A stretch of DNA of 64,000 nt, from the NCBI GenBank assembly GCA_013398295.1, contig VZSF01007805.1, positions 266,784 through 330,783 on the forward strand, given 5' to 3'. A program made the position numbers and the translations under genes. This DNA is from Chionis minor (lineage: Eukaryota > Chordata > Aves > Charadriiformes > Chionididae). The notes beneath the pieces were generated by a model that searched no databases, was not told where the DNA came from, and was given only the letters and a program-made list of their open reading frames with translations. Positions 13,601 through 25,755 of this stretch are shown here, piece by piece (the stretch's first letter is position 1; each line of letters starts with the position of its first letter).

Positions 13601-16600
13601 GAAGCAGAATAAGGTGAAAAATTGTACTACTTTTTTTTTGTACTGAAAGCAGTTTTGGCAAGGTCTGTTTCTGACAGGTCATGAACTTTTTTTTTAAGCT
13701 GATGAAAAAATATGGATCACTTCCCCATGGCAGAAATAAAAGATATCCTGCTTGGTTATGAACTCTAGGAGTGGAGAGACAGGCAGCAGGAGAACAAGAA
13801 TAAGAGAGTTTTCCACCTGCCACCTGAATACCGTAGGGTAATGCTGTTGTACTTAAACTATAGAGTTCACATACCTTTCTTTACTGTGTACCTCAGGAAC
13901 CTCACCTTTAGTACTAAATGTGCTTGCTCTAAATTGTTTCTCAATGGGCTGGTAAAGATCAGGCCTCACCAGTTTTCTTAATGGCTGCTATTTGTGTCTG
14001 CGACTGAAGGCTTGCTTGGAAAGGTGTATGTAACAGTAGGAATTTAGCTGCATTACTGTGATATGCAAATAGCTACTGTGTGGTTTGTTAGAGAAGCGAA
14101 GGCAGGAGATGACTGTATTTTTGCTACCCTAGGTTCAAAATGGTATCATTGTGCTCTAGAAAAAAGACATTTTTGGGGAATATTGTGATTCTACTGTTTG
14201 TTTTGTTTTCTTCTGATTGAAAGTGGTGTAGCTTGGAAGTGTTTGGGTACCCTCTTCCCCTTTTCCCAACTGTCCTGTGACTGAAGATTGACCCATCACT
14301 TCTGTGCAGCTGGCATAATCGGCTGTGTGTTTATACTTCAAGTGAGCTTAGCAGACTCCTTTGTCTTAGAACACTATCCTAATATAAAGACTCAGTAACT
14401 CAACTACTACTTGCATAAATAATCTTTTTCAACAGAAAATGCCTTCTGATTTTTCTATGGAAGCTGCTCATGTCTGTCTGTGTAACATAGCTTAACTCTC
14501 TACATGGTTTCTGAGATGGTCTAAGATTTTGATATTAGTCCTGGTTATGCAGCAAAATAGGTGGCTGGACCAAAGAGATATTTTTCCTGGACCTGCCTCA
14601 GAAAACAGCATGCAAGTTGAAATTTTGTTTTTAAATTTAACTTCTCCTTCTTGGAACAAATTCACTAAAATCAAAGTCTCACTTTTTATAGCCTCTGTAA
14701 CTGTTTCTGGATTTTCAAAGTCAATTCAGCTCTAACTGAAGTAATTATGGCACATGCTATAAACCACAAGCACTGTAAACTCAGCATGGACTGCTATATC
14801 ACCATCTTGAAAGTATATCAATCTCCTTTTACTCTGATTTGTTATATACACTGTTTCTTTGGTTGCTTTTTCTTACCCTCACATTCACGGATTAAAAGAA
14901 ATGAGAATGGGGCCTGTTCCCAATTCATAAAAAAGTAGGCCACTTTTGGAAGCATGAAACTTAGAATTAAAATGCCATTAGAATAAAAATTAATAAATTG
15001 TGCATTTTGCTCCGTGTTGTCCCTTCTGTTGCAAAGCAGTACACTATTAACACTGTTATTAAATGAGACTGTGTCTACTGCCATCAATGAGGCTCCATTG
15101 GCTGCACTAGTTATTGTAGCCATGCTTACTGAATTCAACTTATTCCTGAATGCATAGAACTCATATGGTATGGATAGCTTTTTTTTGTATGAGGCATCTC
15201 TAAGAAGTAGGCAAGGAAACGTTGGATGTTTTCTCTTTAAGGATTGGCAGGTAATGAAAGAATAAACCACTTGCAGTGCCTCATCCCAGAACATTTCCTT
15301 GATGTTTATAAGATTTACAGAGAAATTCTTTTTCATTCTTTTTTCCTCATTTTTGCAAATGTGTGCTTATCCCAGTTTTGCCCAGGCCTGAACATGAAAT
15401 GCCAGACCACAAGAAAGCCTAGGCATCGTAATATTTTTCCAGCTCAACCAGCAACTGAAAGTCTCATGAGAGAGCTTGAAGATTTCCAGCTCAAACTTGT
15501 AGAGCCAAGACGTTTACATAATTTATATAAGGTGGGGCTATATATATGTGGGATGTTTAGCTATAATAATAGCCAAATTTTCGAAGTTGCTCAGCACATG
15601 CAGCATTTGGGCCTTCAGACCCTTATAGAATGGTGATAAAATACTTGCTGCAAAATAACTTGGAGTAGGGGGAAATGACTTTTCATTAGCTTTTTGCTTG
15701 GTTCAAACAATTCTTTGTTTTGGACCATAAGCGTCACTGCATATCATAATTATTGCAAGTCTATTTAGCATTTCTAGGTGGTAGCCATTCAAGGGCTCAA
15801 ACCAGCTAGCAATAGTCAGCTTCAGAGAGTACTCAAACATTCACATCAGAGTGTTTGAGTAACTCTAATATGACATCTCTAGATGTGATGCAGGAATAAA
15901 AACCTGATCCTCACCTTCATAAGGAATGACAGAATTCTGGTTAGACTAGTGTATAAACTGCGTCACTGACTAAGAAGATGAAGGAGACCTTGATAGATAC
16001 TACCAAAAGTTCCTGTGCTGTTAAACATCTATGGGTTATCCTATGTCCTCTTATTTTCTAATTCAGGCTGTTCTGAACATGAGGAACAGCTTCATAAAGC
16101 TCAGTAGCTTCAAAGAAAAAGGGCATCAACACTGAAGTTCTCCACAGTGAAATATCTGTGATGACAGGAAAAAGAACGGTAAGATTGCCAGGGCCACTGT
16201 CCATAAGGAGGTAGGTGCAATAAGCGTGCTGTTTGCACTTTGATCTTGAATGAAAGGTCATTAAAAAACTCTCACTGACTGCGGAGACCACACTCCAGGA
16301 GCAACAACGTGTATTCCAGTCTTAAAACACTGCATGATGGAACAAACTTAAGGACTGCCACATATGATAGGGTGCTTCAGGAAACTTTAAAAGATACGAG
16401 TCTCGGAAACGCAAAAGAAAACAATCAGTGCGCTTACAAGGAAGACATTTTTTTAGAGAGTAATCATATAGCATTGTTTTCTAAAATATTTGCTGACCAC
16501 AAAACAATGTGATTTCTTGTTACTAATAGATGAAGTTACCTGCAAGAACCTACTCCTTCCTGTACTAAAACGTAGCAGAATGCAAGAGGCATTTTTGAGA

Positions 16601-17530
16601 CTGATTTCCCCACCACAGCACCAATGTATTTTAAAAAGAGGCAAAGTGCACTTTATGAGGAAATGAGAGAGGGCCCAAAATGCCTTTTAATTTATTTTTA
16701 TAATAAATATCATTAAACAGAATTTTGAAGCCATATATTTTTATTTTGTATGTAATGCTTATAATGTAAAAAGGAGCCATTTCATGAAAAGGTTGAAATA
16801 AGCAGTTGCTAACAATGAAGTCACTATTTTATTGAAACCTGATAAACTTTCCTGGATAATTTGGGATTTTTTAACAACATTTTTAAAGGCTGAAAAGCAA
16901 AAAAAGAGAACCTTAAGTTTGGCAGAAATGAAAAATGATTTCTGTGGCAGTTTCATTTAGACATGGAAAACCTGTTTCAAACCATTCGTAGCTCCACCTC
17001 TCACAAACTATTTATTATGTACTATAAATTACATGTAACATGTAACATAAAAATTAAATAGAATTGTTCTGGAGCCATAGATACAGATTGAGGGTTAATT
17101 AAATGAATGCATGGGGAAAAATCTGTGTGAGATACAGGACTAGGGGTTCCCTGCTGTACCTATTTAATGAAGTCTCCTCCATCTGATGGCTCCTGGACCC
17201 ACTCTTCAACACTTCCACAAAAATGTCACATTCTTTATGGGGGAAAAGTGTGGAATGTGCCTTACCCACATCAAGTACACCATTTTACAATTCCAACCCA
17301 ATTAATTAAGCTTCTATTCTTCATGCATGAGTGGCCGTCTCTCAGTTACACACCCAAGGCAAAGCTCCAAGGGGGCCAGCCAGCCAGCCAAAAAAAGAAG
17401 GTACGTTCCCAGCTCTCATTTACTTAAATACATATTTTTGGTAGAAACAAAATGTTTAAAATTACTTCAAATAAAAGCGTGTGTATTTCTTCGGGGCCAG
17501 AGCATCAATAACTTATGTCTCAGGAAAATG
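10623..17530. other. Unique non-coding stretch
   Basis: No gene recognised. The two longest open frames here (15244-15636 on +, 130 codons; 14842-15336 on -, 164 codons) overlap in antisense, lack domains and have an AT-driven amino-acid mix, so neither is called. A short ACATGTA-rich repeat lies near 17030-17048. Confidence 0.5.
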
Positions 17531-17533
17531 AGC

Positions 17534-17560
17534 TTTTATTATTTTTATTTTTATTTTTAA
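17534..17560 (+). repeat. (ATTTTT)n-like simple repeat
   Basis: Repeated TTATTTTT units, an AT-rich microsatellite. Confidence 0.7.
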
Positions 17561-18799
17561 TGCAGAGTCATAATTAAAGCAGGGAGGAGAGGACAGCCTC
17601 CTCTGTGAATGAGAAAATTAGACTCAGTGTAGTGAGATGGGAGGGTAGAAGGAGACTTCTGATGCGTGATTAAATGAGGAGGCAGTATGGTGAGGGCAGA
17701 TGAGACACAGCACAGTGGGAGTATGGAAAGCGTGGTGAAAGATATAAACAGAAGACAAGATGTTAAAGTACCATAACCTGACTGCACTCCTGAAGAGTTA
17801 AAAATGAACTGATCATCTGTCAGGAAACCACACAAGAGGGGGGAGGTCTGAGTCCCGCCTCCCTGAGTAGGAATGTTGCTCTTACCTGATTAAGGGAGAA
17901 GAGTAACTATTTTCTTCTTACTGCGCAGCATTGCACTGATATTTTAGCACTCGGTTTCTAAGTATGTTTCTTATAGATCATCTGTCATTTCAGTGTTAGA
18001 AACAACTGTGCTATTTTTCTGTAATTATGAAGAGTCTCTTCATCTATGCACTTGGTTATTTTACTTATATCGATCAAAACCTCAGTCAAATTCACTGTAG
18101 AGTCTGGACACCTGAGATCCAGCTCAGGTAAGTCTGCTCAGGTTCCCTCTTGTACTGCGACCTCACCCTGGAATAAAAGTGCACATTACAAATAGCAACA
18201 TGTATAAAAAGCTATGCCTGCTGCCTCAGTAGAGCGCTTGTGCCAATGCAAGGTCACAGGCAGGGATGACCTCTTCCAAAATTAGTAGCAGAAAATGTTG
18301 CTGCTCCCTCTTGTTAGTGCCCGCCAAATGGTATTACTCTCTATGGGAAGATCATGTTAGTGCTGCCCAAAGGCAGTGGCTGTCACTGTGGATAGTCAAT
18401 TCTTTTAGTAAAAAACCCCATCGTAGCCATTCTTGGCTTGTCAGAGGGGTTTGGGGTGGGGGCTGGAACTGGCAGGTCTCGCCGGTACTGTAGCATCAGC
18501 TCTCCCCTCCTTTCCCCAGCCGTGGTTTCTCTGCCAATATGTACAAAATGCCAGTGCAAGTATGTCCTTGACAGGCGCTATTAGGCCACAAAATTGTTTC
18601 ACCTGTTGCAATTGCACCTTGGAACTTTTTTACACTTTTCTGCAGAGGTGAGATTTCCCAAATGAAATTATATTTTCCGACTGGATTGCAAATTTGAGGC
18701 ATTTCATCCATTTACATATCCCTTCAATCTGTCATCATTGATGCTAGAAGGGAAAAATCTGAAATAGAAAGAGAAAGCTGACAAGTCCTAAAATTAAAA
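17561..18799. other. Unique non-coding stretch
   Basis: Nothing recognised except a strong isolated splice-donor match, CTCAG|GTAAGTCTG, near 18126. The acceptor options upstream are poor, so no exon is called. Confidence 0.5.
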
Positions 18800-19850
18800 A
18801 GTTATTGATTAAGCCATTTGACTTGTTCTTTCATTCCAGTATTGTACTCCAGGAAACAAATGTTTAATTTATTTTGGATAAAGGGATTCAATTTGTGATA
18901 ATGCCATGAAAATATAATATCCTTACAAACTCAGATTTCTCATAGGAAAATTTTAATGAGTCTTTTCTATTACACTAAAAATACTGTGTAACAGAGCTGG
19001 CTGAATATTGCCCAAACAATGTTTCTGAACATTTGTCAGAATTGTTGCTTTGTTCAAGAAAATTCATATCCCATTGCACTCACTATTTGCCAACATTTGC
19101 GTGAACAGTTTTTATTTAGGCAGAGGTTGGTATGTTCACTAAGATGTATCAGTTCATTCAAAAACGGAGAACAGATACAGTGCCAGGTGATTAAAGGACC
19201 AACCACAATCATCATTGCTAATAATAAATGTTTTATTTTGCAAACAGCCTCTAGGATCAAAATTGTTGATTAAAAATGCAAACATACTTGATATTATACA
19301 AAGGCTAGTTTAGGTATTATTAATCTGCAGACAAAGGGTCAATGCCTGATTTTCAAATGTAATTAATAAATATATTGCCAGAATTCAGACTTGGTCCACA
19401 AATACTCATTAAAGGGAGAAAAATTCAAAATGTTATCACAAGTCCTTCACTGCAATTGATTAAACAGTGTGTACTGTTTAATAGCATAAAATATTTTTTT
19501 CCTCACTCCAAAGTATTTTCTTTTAAAAATACAAGGAAATATAAAGAACTAAGTCTTTATCTTTGTTTTGATGCATTGGCAACATTACAGTCCTAATCGG
19601 AGCACTCAATCAGAACTGGGCCTTCTTTGTACATAGTGCTAATAAAAGACATTCATTGCCACAAAGTATATAACCTAAAGTTATTTCAACAAAATAAATG
19701 GCTTTGAAATTGTGAGAACGTAGTTCATCAGCGCTTCCCTAAATTATAAAGTACAGTTCACCAGCAAGCACTGTGTTCTCTCTAAATATTAAAATTTGAC
19801 AGATTATAACTTCATAATTAGAGCTTTATTTGGGCTGGAAGAATTGCTGG
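18800..19850. promoter_or_regulatory. Possible conserved non-coding block
   Basis: About 1 kb of AT-rich, CpG-free, repeat-free sequence dense in homeodomain-like cores (ATTA, TAATAA, AATTAAT) and TTTATTT motifs, a texture often seen in deeply conserved vertebrate non-coding elements. This is an impression of composition only; conservation itself cannot be seen from one genome. Confidence 0.25.
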
Positions 19851-22800
19851 ATTTTTTTAAATTCTCATCACATTCTTCAAAAAGATTTCTAGTTTGTTTT
19901 TTAAAGGAAGTCATTAGTACTGGGGAAAAAACCTCGAAAATGTCACGAGTGTTGCTAATGCACTAAGTTACACCTGAGTCTATAAAGAGCCTAAAAACAG
20001 TAACATTGAAAGGTAGGAGTCGCAAAATGTATTGTAACATACAAGATTAGTTCAGAAACCCCATGACAATGATCTGAAAAATTTAAATGACAGCTTTTGT
20101 AACTATTTTATTACCCCTAAAACTGATAAAAAAGAAAAAGGGTCAGCAAAATATCAGTGGTCTCACACAAGGTGGTTTTAATAATAAAATCGCTAATTTC
20201 AGTAGGCAGTTGGCTCACCCCAATTTCTAGGATTTAGCCATGGAGTTCCTCTCCACGTACACCAGGTACGCTACTTCACTCCTGGCCCATGTTAAGGCTC
20301 CCCTAGCGAAGGATGTTTTGGTTTTCATCTGGCTGAATAGCCATGAGCTGTCAGAGAATGAAGGCAGGCAAAACCAGTAGAAAGCATTCAGCACACATAA
20401 TCTCATTCTGCTCTAAAGCGCCCTAAGCAGCCTCTTCTGGAAAAGAGGGCCACTGAATCACACGTGGCACAGCTCTAGCGAGCTCACAGTTCATGATTGA
20501 CTTTGGACTTCTCATTGCTCTCAGCCCAGATTTGTCTTAGCCACTCTCCTGTTAGTTTGCAATGAGGAGGCATCAAACCCATTTCTCTCCCATTCTGCTC
20601 AAGAAAGTGAAAGGAAAAATAATACTTTCCGTATCACAGCAACTTCATTCTCAAGAGCAACAGATCTGGACAAACCCAACTGTAGGACTGAACGAAAATT
20701 CTGGATTGAAATAGTGATTTTGGATGAAGTTGCAGCTAGGGGCTGATATAAACTTTACAATAGCTGCCCGTGCACTCAACTGAAATTGTAAATATAAACT
20801 ACCTTGAACTCTGGGACAGTTCAACTTTGTTTTGCTATGTCTTTCCAGTGAACCCAACACCAGTTTTAAGTTTCTCATGACTTTTAGATTTGGTTATAAA
20901 CATTGTCACTATTCTCCTCATGTATTATTTCATTTACTGTGAACTTAGTAATTAATTGTTGGGGTTTTTAGGAAATGTGTTGGGGATTTCTTGTAAAGAT
21001 TTTTGGCTGTGTTTGTTTTTAAAGCCTATAAATCTTGCTGTATTTTATAGGACAACAGATTACTCAGACTAAGATCTTTAGTAATACGTTGAGCCGTGTT
21101 GCTGTTTTGTTTTGTTTTATTTCTTAAAGAACTGTCATGAAGGTTGTAGGTATTTAGTGTTATTAATTAAGAAGCATAATACTCAGCAGATTAAACCAGT
21201 AGTTTCCTTTACCTACAATAATCCAATACATATTCTTCTTCCTTTCCTTCTTTCTCACTGATAGCCTTCTAATATTGTCAGGATTGATGTCATCATTTAC
21301 CCACTCCAGCAGGATATATTCCATGGAAACTAATTAGTTGACGGGGAGAGGGTGGAGGGGAAGCCCCATCTATTTTAGTGATTTGGGGGTTTTTTTGGAA
21401 ATAGTGTTTTTCATGAAACGGTGGTCCCTAATAGAGTATATTTCTTTATACTAGTAGTTTTCTCATTGTTGACTTGTTCTCCATTCATTCTCCCTCCCCC
21501 CTGTACCAAAATAAGAAAAACAGATTACTGTAAATTTTGGCACAGAAAGGTATTTGCATCATTTTCTTAGAACTCACGTGCTTTGGATTTCCTCTTGTTT
21601 ATGATATATTGAAATGTCTTCCAGATGTTTTTAATTATAAAAAGTTTTCAGGAAAGCAAAGTAATCCATAATAAAATTTCCTCTACATTTTTTGAAATAG
21701 CCAATAAATTAGTGTACTGTAGCTTATCAAACTGCCACATAATTCTATATTTGACCCCGGCGCAGCAAGGCCTGGCATTTCCTTAGACAGCTAGTTTGGT
21801 CAGAGGCATAGCAGGCTTCCCCAGGCATACTTTCAGTTCCTCTTCCAAGGGAGAGTGTTCCCTTCCTGGGGCCAAGCCAGCAGTGCGAGCGCTTATTGGT
21901 GCAAGCGGCTCTGACTTCCTACGCAAACATAACCACCTCTGCTGCACCGGCTCGGAAGAAGGAGATGTGTGGCATGGGTTATGCCAAAGTTTGGATTCAG
22001 GACAGAGACAGAGAGAAAATATTTTAGCGGCTGGTATGTGATGCTGATACTGTGCTGCATGAGGATACTTCCATTTTTGGGCAGGTGCCCAGATTGCTGT
22101 GGTAAAATCTGGAAGAAAACACAATAAAAACAAGATCAGTTCAATTTTCAGGGATATATAGACGAGTGGGAGGAAGGCTGTAATCATACAAGACATTTTC
22201 AAATCTTCAAAGAACTAGACAACGGACAATGGCTATAAATCCTTAAAAACCTTCCCTGAATCTATCCTCTGTATTCATTTAGCTGTTTGTTCATCCTAAT
22301 GATGAACATACTAATCATACCTGATGAGGGTGCTTACTCTAAGCTTGTATTTATATCTGGAGTTAAGGTAGGCAGGGTAATAGGAACTAGAAACCAACTT
22401 TGCCATTTCTGTGATTTTTTAAGCTGTGTGTGTATGGGTGGGTGTGGTAGGGTTTTTTCTCAGAAATTTGTTACTAGAAAAAAACCAAGATCTGAAAGAA
22501 ACATATACCTTAGCAAACATCTTGGTGAAGAGGCTATTAGACACTGAATGACACAGTTGGTTCAGTGGGGTTTAGTGGCCTGCATGGGTCTTTAGATTTG
22601 TCCTCCCAAAAGATCTCTTTATCTCTGGGAAACAGGGACTTCAGCCAGTGTCCTGAAAGACAGGAATGCAAAAAAGTAAGCATGTGCATTTGGTACTAGC
22701 CAGGTGTGGGGATTTTGTGGCACTCTGAGGCAAATTTGAGGCATTAGGTCGAGCTGTATGATGTCAGGAACTGTAAAAGTGGGAAAGCATACAGGATCCT

Positions 22801-23999
22801 AATGGGCTAGATCCTCCTGCTTGTCAGGATCTGTTCTCTTTTCAGAGGTGGGAAGGGAAGGAATCACACCAAAAAAGATCTTTGTATGATATTTTGTTTA
22901 CTCCTCTTAGTAACTAAGAGTAGTCTTGCCATCAAAATAGAAAATTATAATCAGTGATAAATAAGACAAATTCTTTTAAAAGCCCGTGGAAGTAAATTAC
23001 ATGTGATTTAGAGCTGATCTGGGTAAGGGTGGTGGCAGGACATGAAAAGGAAGGGGGAAACTGCTGACCTCATTACAGTAGCCAGCGTAGCTGAGAACCT
23101 TGATCAGATTTTGAAAGGGACTTATGCTGCCACCCCTCCCTAAACTTCCCCCCCAACCCCCCCCAGGTTTTGATATGCCAGAATCTGTTGGTCCCTATTC
23201 TTAGAGTACTTTAAGAACTATAGACCCATTTTTTTCTGGCCAAGAGTTGTGCAGCACCACCGATGCTGGCTGGTCATGCGCTCCTCCATTGCCTGCGCTC
23301 CATACATGCTGTTGTCAGTACCCAGGCAAAGCTGCCACTGAGACCAGGGGAAGTTCAGGTTTGATTTAGATTGAGATGAACATCATCTCATCTGCTGCAG
23401 TAGGTTTCTGTGGTATTTGTCCTTACCTTGTTTTTTAATGTTAAGGCAGGAAAACCTCTTGCACTTCTGATGCAGTGGCAATAAGGACCCTTACAGACAG
23501 TGGTGAAAGGAGATGAACCACCTCTTTGGAAAACAGTGTATTATTAAATGTTTGACTGCAGTTGTTTATTCTTTGCTAGTAGTCCCTGTAGTGCTAAAGA
23601 GACAGATGAGTTACTGGGGTGTCAATATAAAGCTTAGTCTCTTCACTCCTAAATATTTCCCACACGGAGAGTGATTACAGAGCTAAGGAGAATTTTCACA
23701 GGAGACAGAGCAACCTCAGTGGTCAAAATCTGATTACTGCTCTTGCTGTTACCAGCACTGGTGAGTTGAGGAGAATGGAGCTAGGAAAAAACAACCAAAA
23801 CACACGTTTCAACCAACCATATAAAATTCTGTACCGACCAACCTTCTGTTAAATTGACCTGCTTTTACCTAATCCTATTTTGTGATGAAAATCTGCAAGC
23901 CAGTGCAGTAGTGCCCAGTCCTTGTGTGGTCGAACCAGCAGAGAGTAGCAGTGCTGATTTAAAAAAAAATAAAAATAAAATCATGAGATTTTGCTTCAG
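19851..23999. other. Unique non-coding stretch
   Basis: No gene recognised. A modestly GC-richer patch lies at 21755-22080. Runs of C at 23148-23154 and 23157-23164 give a G-quadruplex-prone sequence on the minus strand. The 139-codon minus open frame at 21783-22202 has no visible domain. Confidence 0.5.
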
Positions 24000-24004
24000 T
24001 TCCT

Positions 24005-24376
24005 TTTTATTCCACTGCTCTTCTCTCGCCCTAGGGTCGAGCTCGATGCCGCTGCCAAAGGGGCGGTCAGGGCGGGAGGCTGCGGGCGCTGGCTGTGGGG
24101 CAGTGGCCGAGCCGCCCCGCTGAGGGGGCAGCGGTGGGCAACGCTCTGCCGAGTGACCGCGGGTCCTTTTGAGTCTGTGAAGTGTCAGCGGCATTTTTGT
24201 GAAGCAGCGGCTCTCCTCTAGACACAATTTCACGGGCAGAGAGAGGCAGTTGTGCTCCATCTACAAGCATTCAAACTCGTCCTTCCAGACGGCTACGCTG
24301 GCAGCCCGAGGCCTCAGTCCACAGCAGAGGAAACTGGTGTTTCACAGAAAAACCTGAGGAACTTATGAGAGAAAAG
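24005..24376 (+). promoter_or_regulatory. CpG-rich block: candidate promoter and first exon
   Basis: I count 23 CpG dinucleotides between about 24026 and 24310, in a window that is otherwise almost CpG-free. GC boxes of the Sp1 type (GGGGCGG at 24060, GGGCGGG near 24070) sit in it. There is no clear TATA box, as is usual for CpG-island promoters. A splice donor, AAAAG|GTGAGC, lies at 24376/24377 with no competing strong donor in the island, so a first exon on the plus strand ending at 24376 is reasonable. It carries a small upstream-type frame from ATG 24046 to TGA 24123 (starts MPLPKGRSGREA). Divergent transcription from the minus strand is possible; an antisense 131-codon frame covers 23865-24260, but it looks like a by-product of GC-rich sequence. 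No downstream exon was identified. Confidence 0.45.
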
Positions 24377-24519
24377 GTGAGCTACAGGTAACAAAGAACA
24401 TGTAGCTTTCTTTGGAAAAAGGATTTAAAGTGCTTCCTGATATTTTTGTTGAACTAAAACTGTACAAGCCGTGCTGTAAATGTCAGGGAAAGAGACTGGG
24501 GGAGGATTACACAGCTCTC

Positions 24520-24530
24520 AAAATGGCGGC
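24520..24530 (+). promoter_or_regulatory. YY1-type site
   Basis: AAAATGGCGGC matches the classical YY1 core (AAnATGGCGGC) found at or just downstream of start sites of TATA-less promoters. The ATG inside it also opens a 13-codon frame (24523-24564; begins MAAVADFQ). The site is about 150 bases beyond the donor at 24376, so it may mark an alternative start. Confidence 0.45.
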
Positions 24531-24564
24531 GGTTGCTGACTTTCAGCACATGCAAGGGGCTTAA

Positions 24565-24644
24565 CTGAGAGCGATGAGGGGAGTGGAAGCAGTGCTGGTA
24601 TCCTCTCTCTGGAAGTGTTACACTGGGCCTAAAATGCCTTAGAA
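24565..24644. other. Short non-coding spacer
   Basis: Nothing recognised. Confidence 0.5.
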
Positions 24645-24745
24645 CTGGCTTTTATTTTCACATTTCATTTGCTCTTCACAGCTGCAAAAGGCTCAGGAGC
24701 AAAGGAGAAATGGGCCCAAGGTCTTCAGGCAGCCGTGTTTGTAGG
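24645..24745 (-). repeat. Possible MIR-like SINE remnant
   Basis: CACATTTCATTTGCTCTTCACAG followed by GAAATGGGCCCAAGGTCTTCAGGCAGC recalls, in order, the reverse-complement MIR pieces CTCATTTAATCCTCACAAC and GACTTGCCCAAGGTCACACAGC. The identity is by eye and modest. Confidence 0.35.
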
Positions 24746-25234
24746 AGTGCAGTTAGGTGTCTGCTCCTCAGCCCGTCTGTGGGGACAGGGTTGGGGAGGA
24801 ACTTGTGGGATATTTGCTGGCTGGCTCGTCCATCAAGGAATATTTATTTGTTCATTAATTTATTTTATGAAGATTGTACAGGCTACACAGTGCAGTTCCT
24901 CACTGATCAGTCTTTGTTTGGAGTTTACAAACCATGACTTGATGGGAAGTGCAACAGTATAGTCTGCCTCCTGCTTTTGGAGCTAGTGGTGTACAGCAGG
25001 TTACTAGAGGAGAGACTGTAAAAACAAGCCACAATGCTGGGCCTTTGTAGAGACTGTTAGTCCACTTTCTAAAATTGTTATTTTAAAGTTTTTAAAAGAT
25101 CTAAACAGGACTTTGATATCCCCATTGCACTGGACTAGAAAAGCAATTGCGTTACGGAGTCCTTCCACACAAAATTAGAAAATAGAATGCTGGCATAGCT
25201 TTCTGTTACATTAAATTTCTGTTAAATAAAAAGA
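24746..25234. other. Unique non-coding stretch
   Basis: Nothing recognised between the MIR-like trace and the CR1. Confidence 0.5.
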
Positions 25235-25755
25235 AAGCCAGGAAGCATACCAGAGGTGGAAGCAGGGTCAGGTCACCCAGGAGGACTTCAGGGTCAGTGA
25301 GTGTCCTGGGATGGAGTGAGGAAAGCCAAAGCCTTTGGGGAGCTGGACCTGGTAAAGGGTGGCAAGAAGAGCTCCTGCAGGTACATTGGGAGCACAAGGC
25401 AGGCCAGGGAAAATGTGGCCTTGCTGCTGATGGGGGTAGTGAGGAAGACAGAGCCCGACTCTTCTCAGAAGAACCCAGGCAAAGGACAAGTGGCAATGGG
25501 TACAAACTGAAATACAGAAAATTCCACTTAAACATAGGAAAAAACTGTTTTTACTATCAGGGTGATGGAACACTGGAACAGATTGCCCAGAAAAGTTGTG
25601 GAGTCTTTGTGCTTGGAGATATTCAAAACTGGACTGGACGTGGCCCTGAGCAACCTGTTCTTGCTGACTGTACTTTGAGCAGGGCTTTGGACTGGGCAGG
25701 CTCCAGAGGTGCCTTCCAGCCTCAACTATTCTGTGATTCTGTGAAATTCTATAAT
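25235..25755 (+). mobile_element. CR1 LINE, 5'-truncated and internally deleted
   Basis: The right part (about 25440-25750) is the standard avian CR1 3' end: CTCTTCTCAG, GGACAAG, a 'GATGGAACACTGGAACAG' block, GGAGATATTCAAAAC, GAGCAACCTG, TTGGACTGGGCAGG, and the terminal ATTCTGTG repeats at 25729-25742. The left part (about 25235-25432) is not the sequence normally found just upstream. It matches the ORF2 segment between endonuclease and reverse transcriptase; translation gives RKAKAFGELDL, then CRYIGSTRQARENVALLL, where CR1 proteins have LELNLA..., YRYI...ARENVGPLL. The RT core (including FADD) should lie between these parts and is absent. The two are fused near 25432-25445. One frame runs through from 25297 to 25812 but cannot give an active protein. 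Orientation is plus. Confidence 0.9.

Noticed and set aside
14842..15636. Two overlapping long open frames (164 codons on -, 130 codons on +)
   Set aside because: They overlap in antisense, have AT-driven composition, no recognisable domain and no convincing splice or promoter context. Frames of this length are expected by chance in 64 kb.
23865..24260. 131-codon minus frame across the CpG island
   Set aside because: GC-rich sequence lacks stop codons by composition; the Pro/Arg/Ala-rich middle is typical of an artefact. Kept only as a remark on possible divergent transcription.
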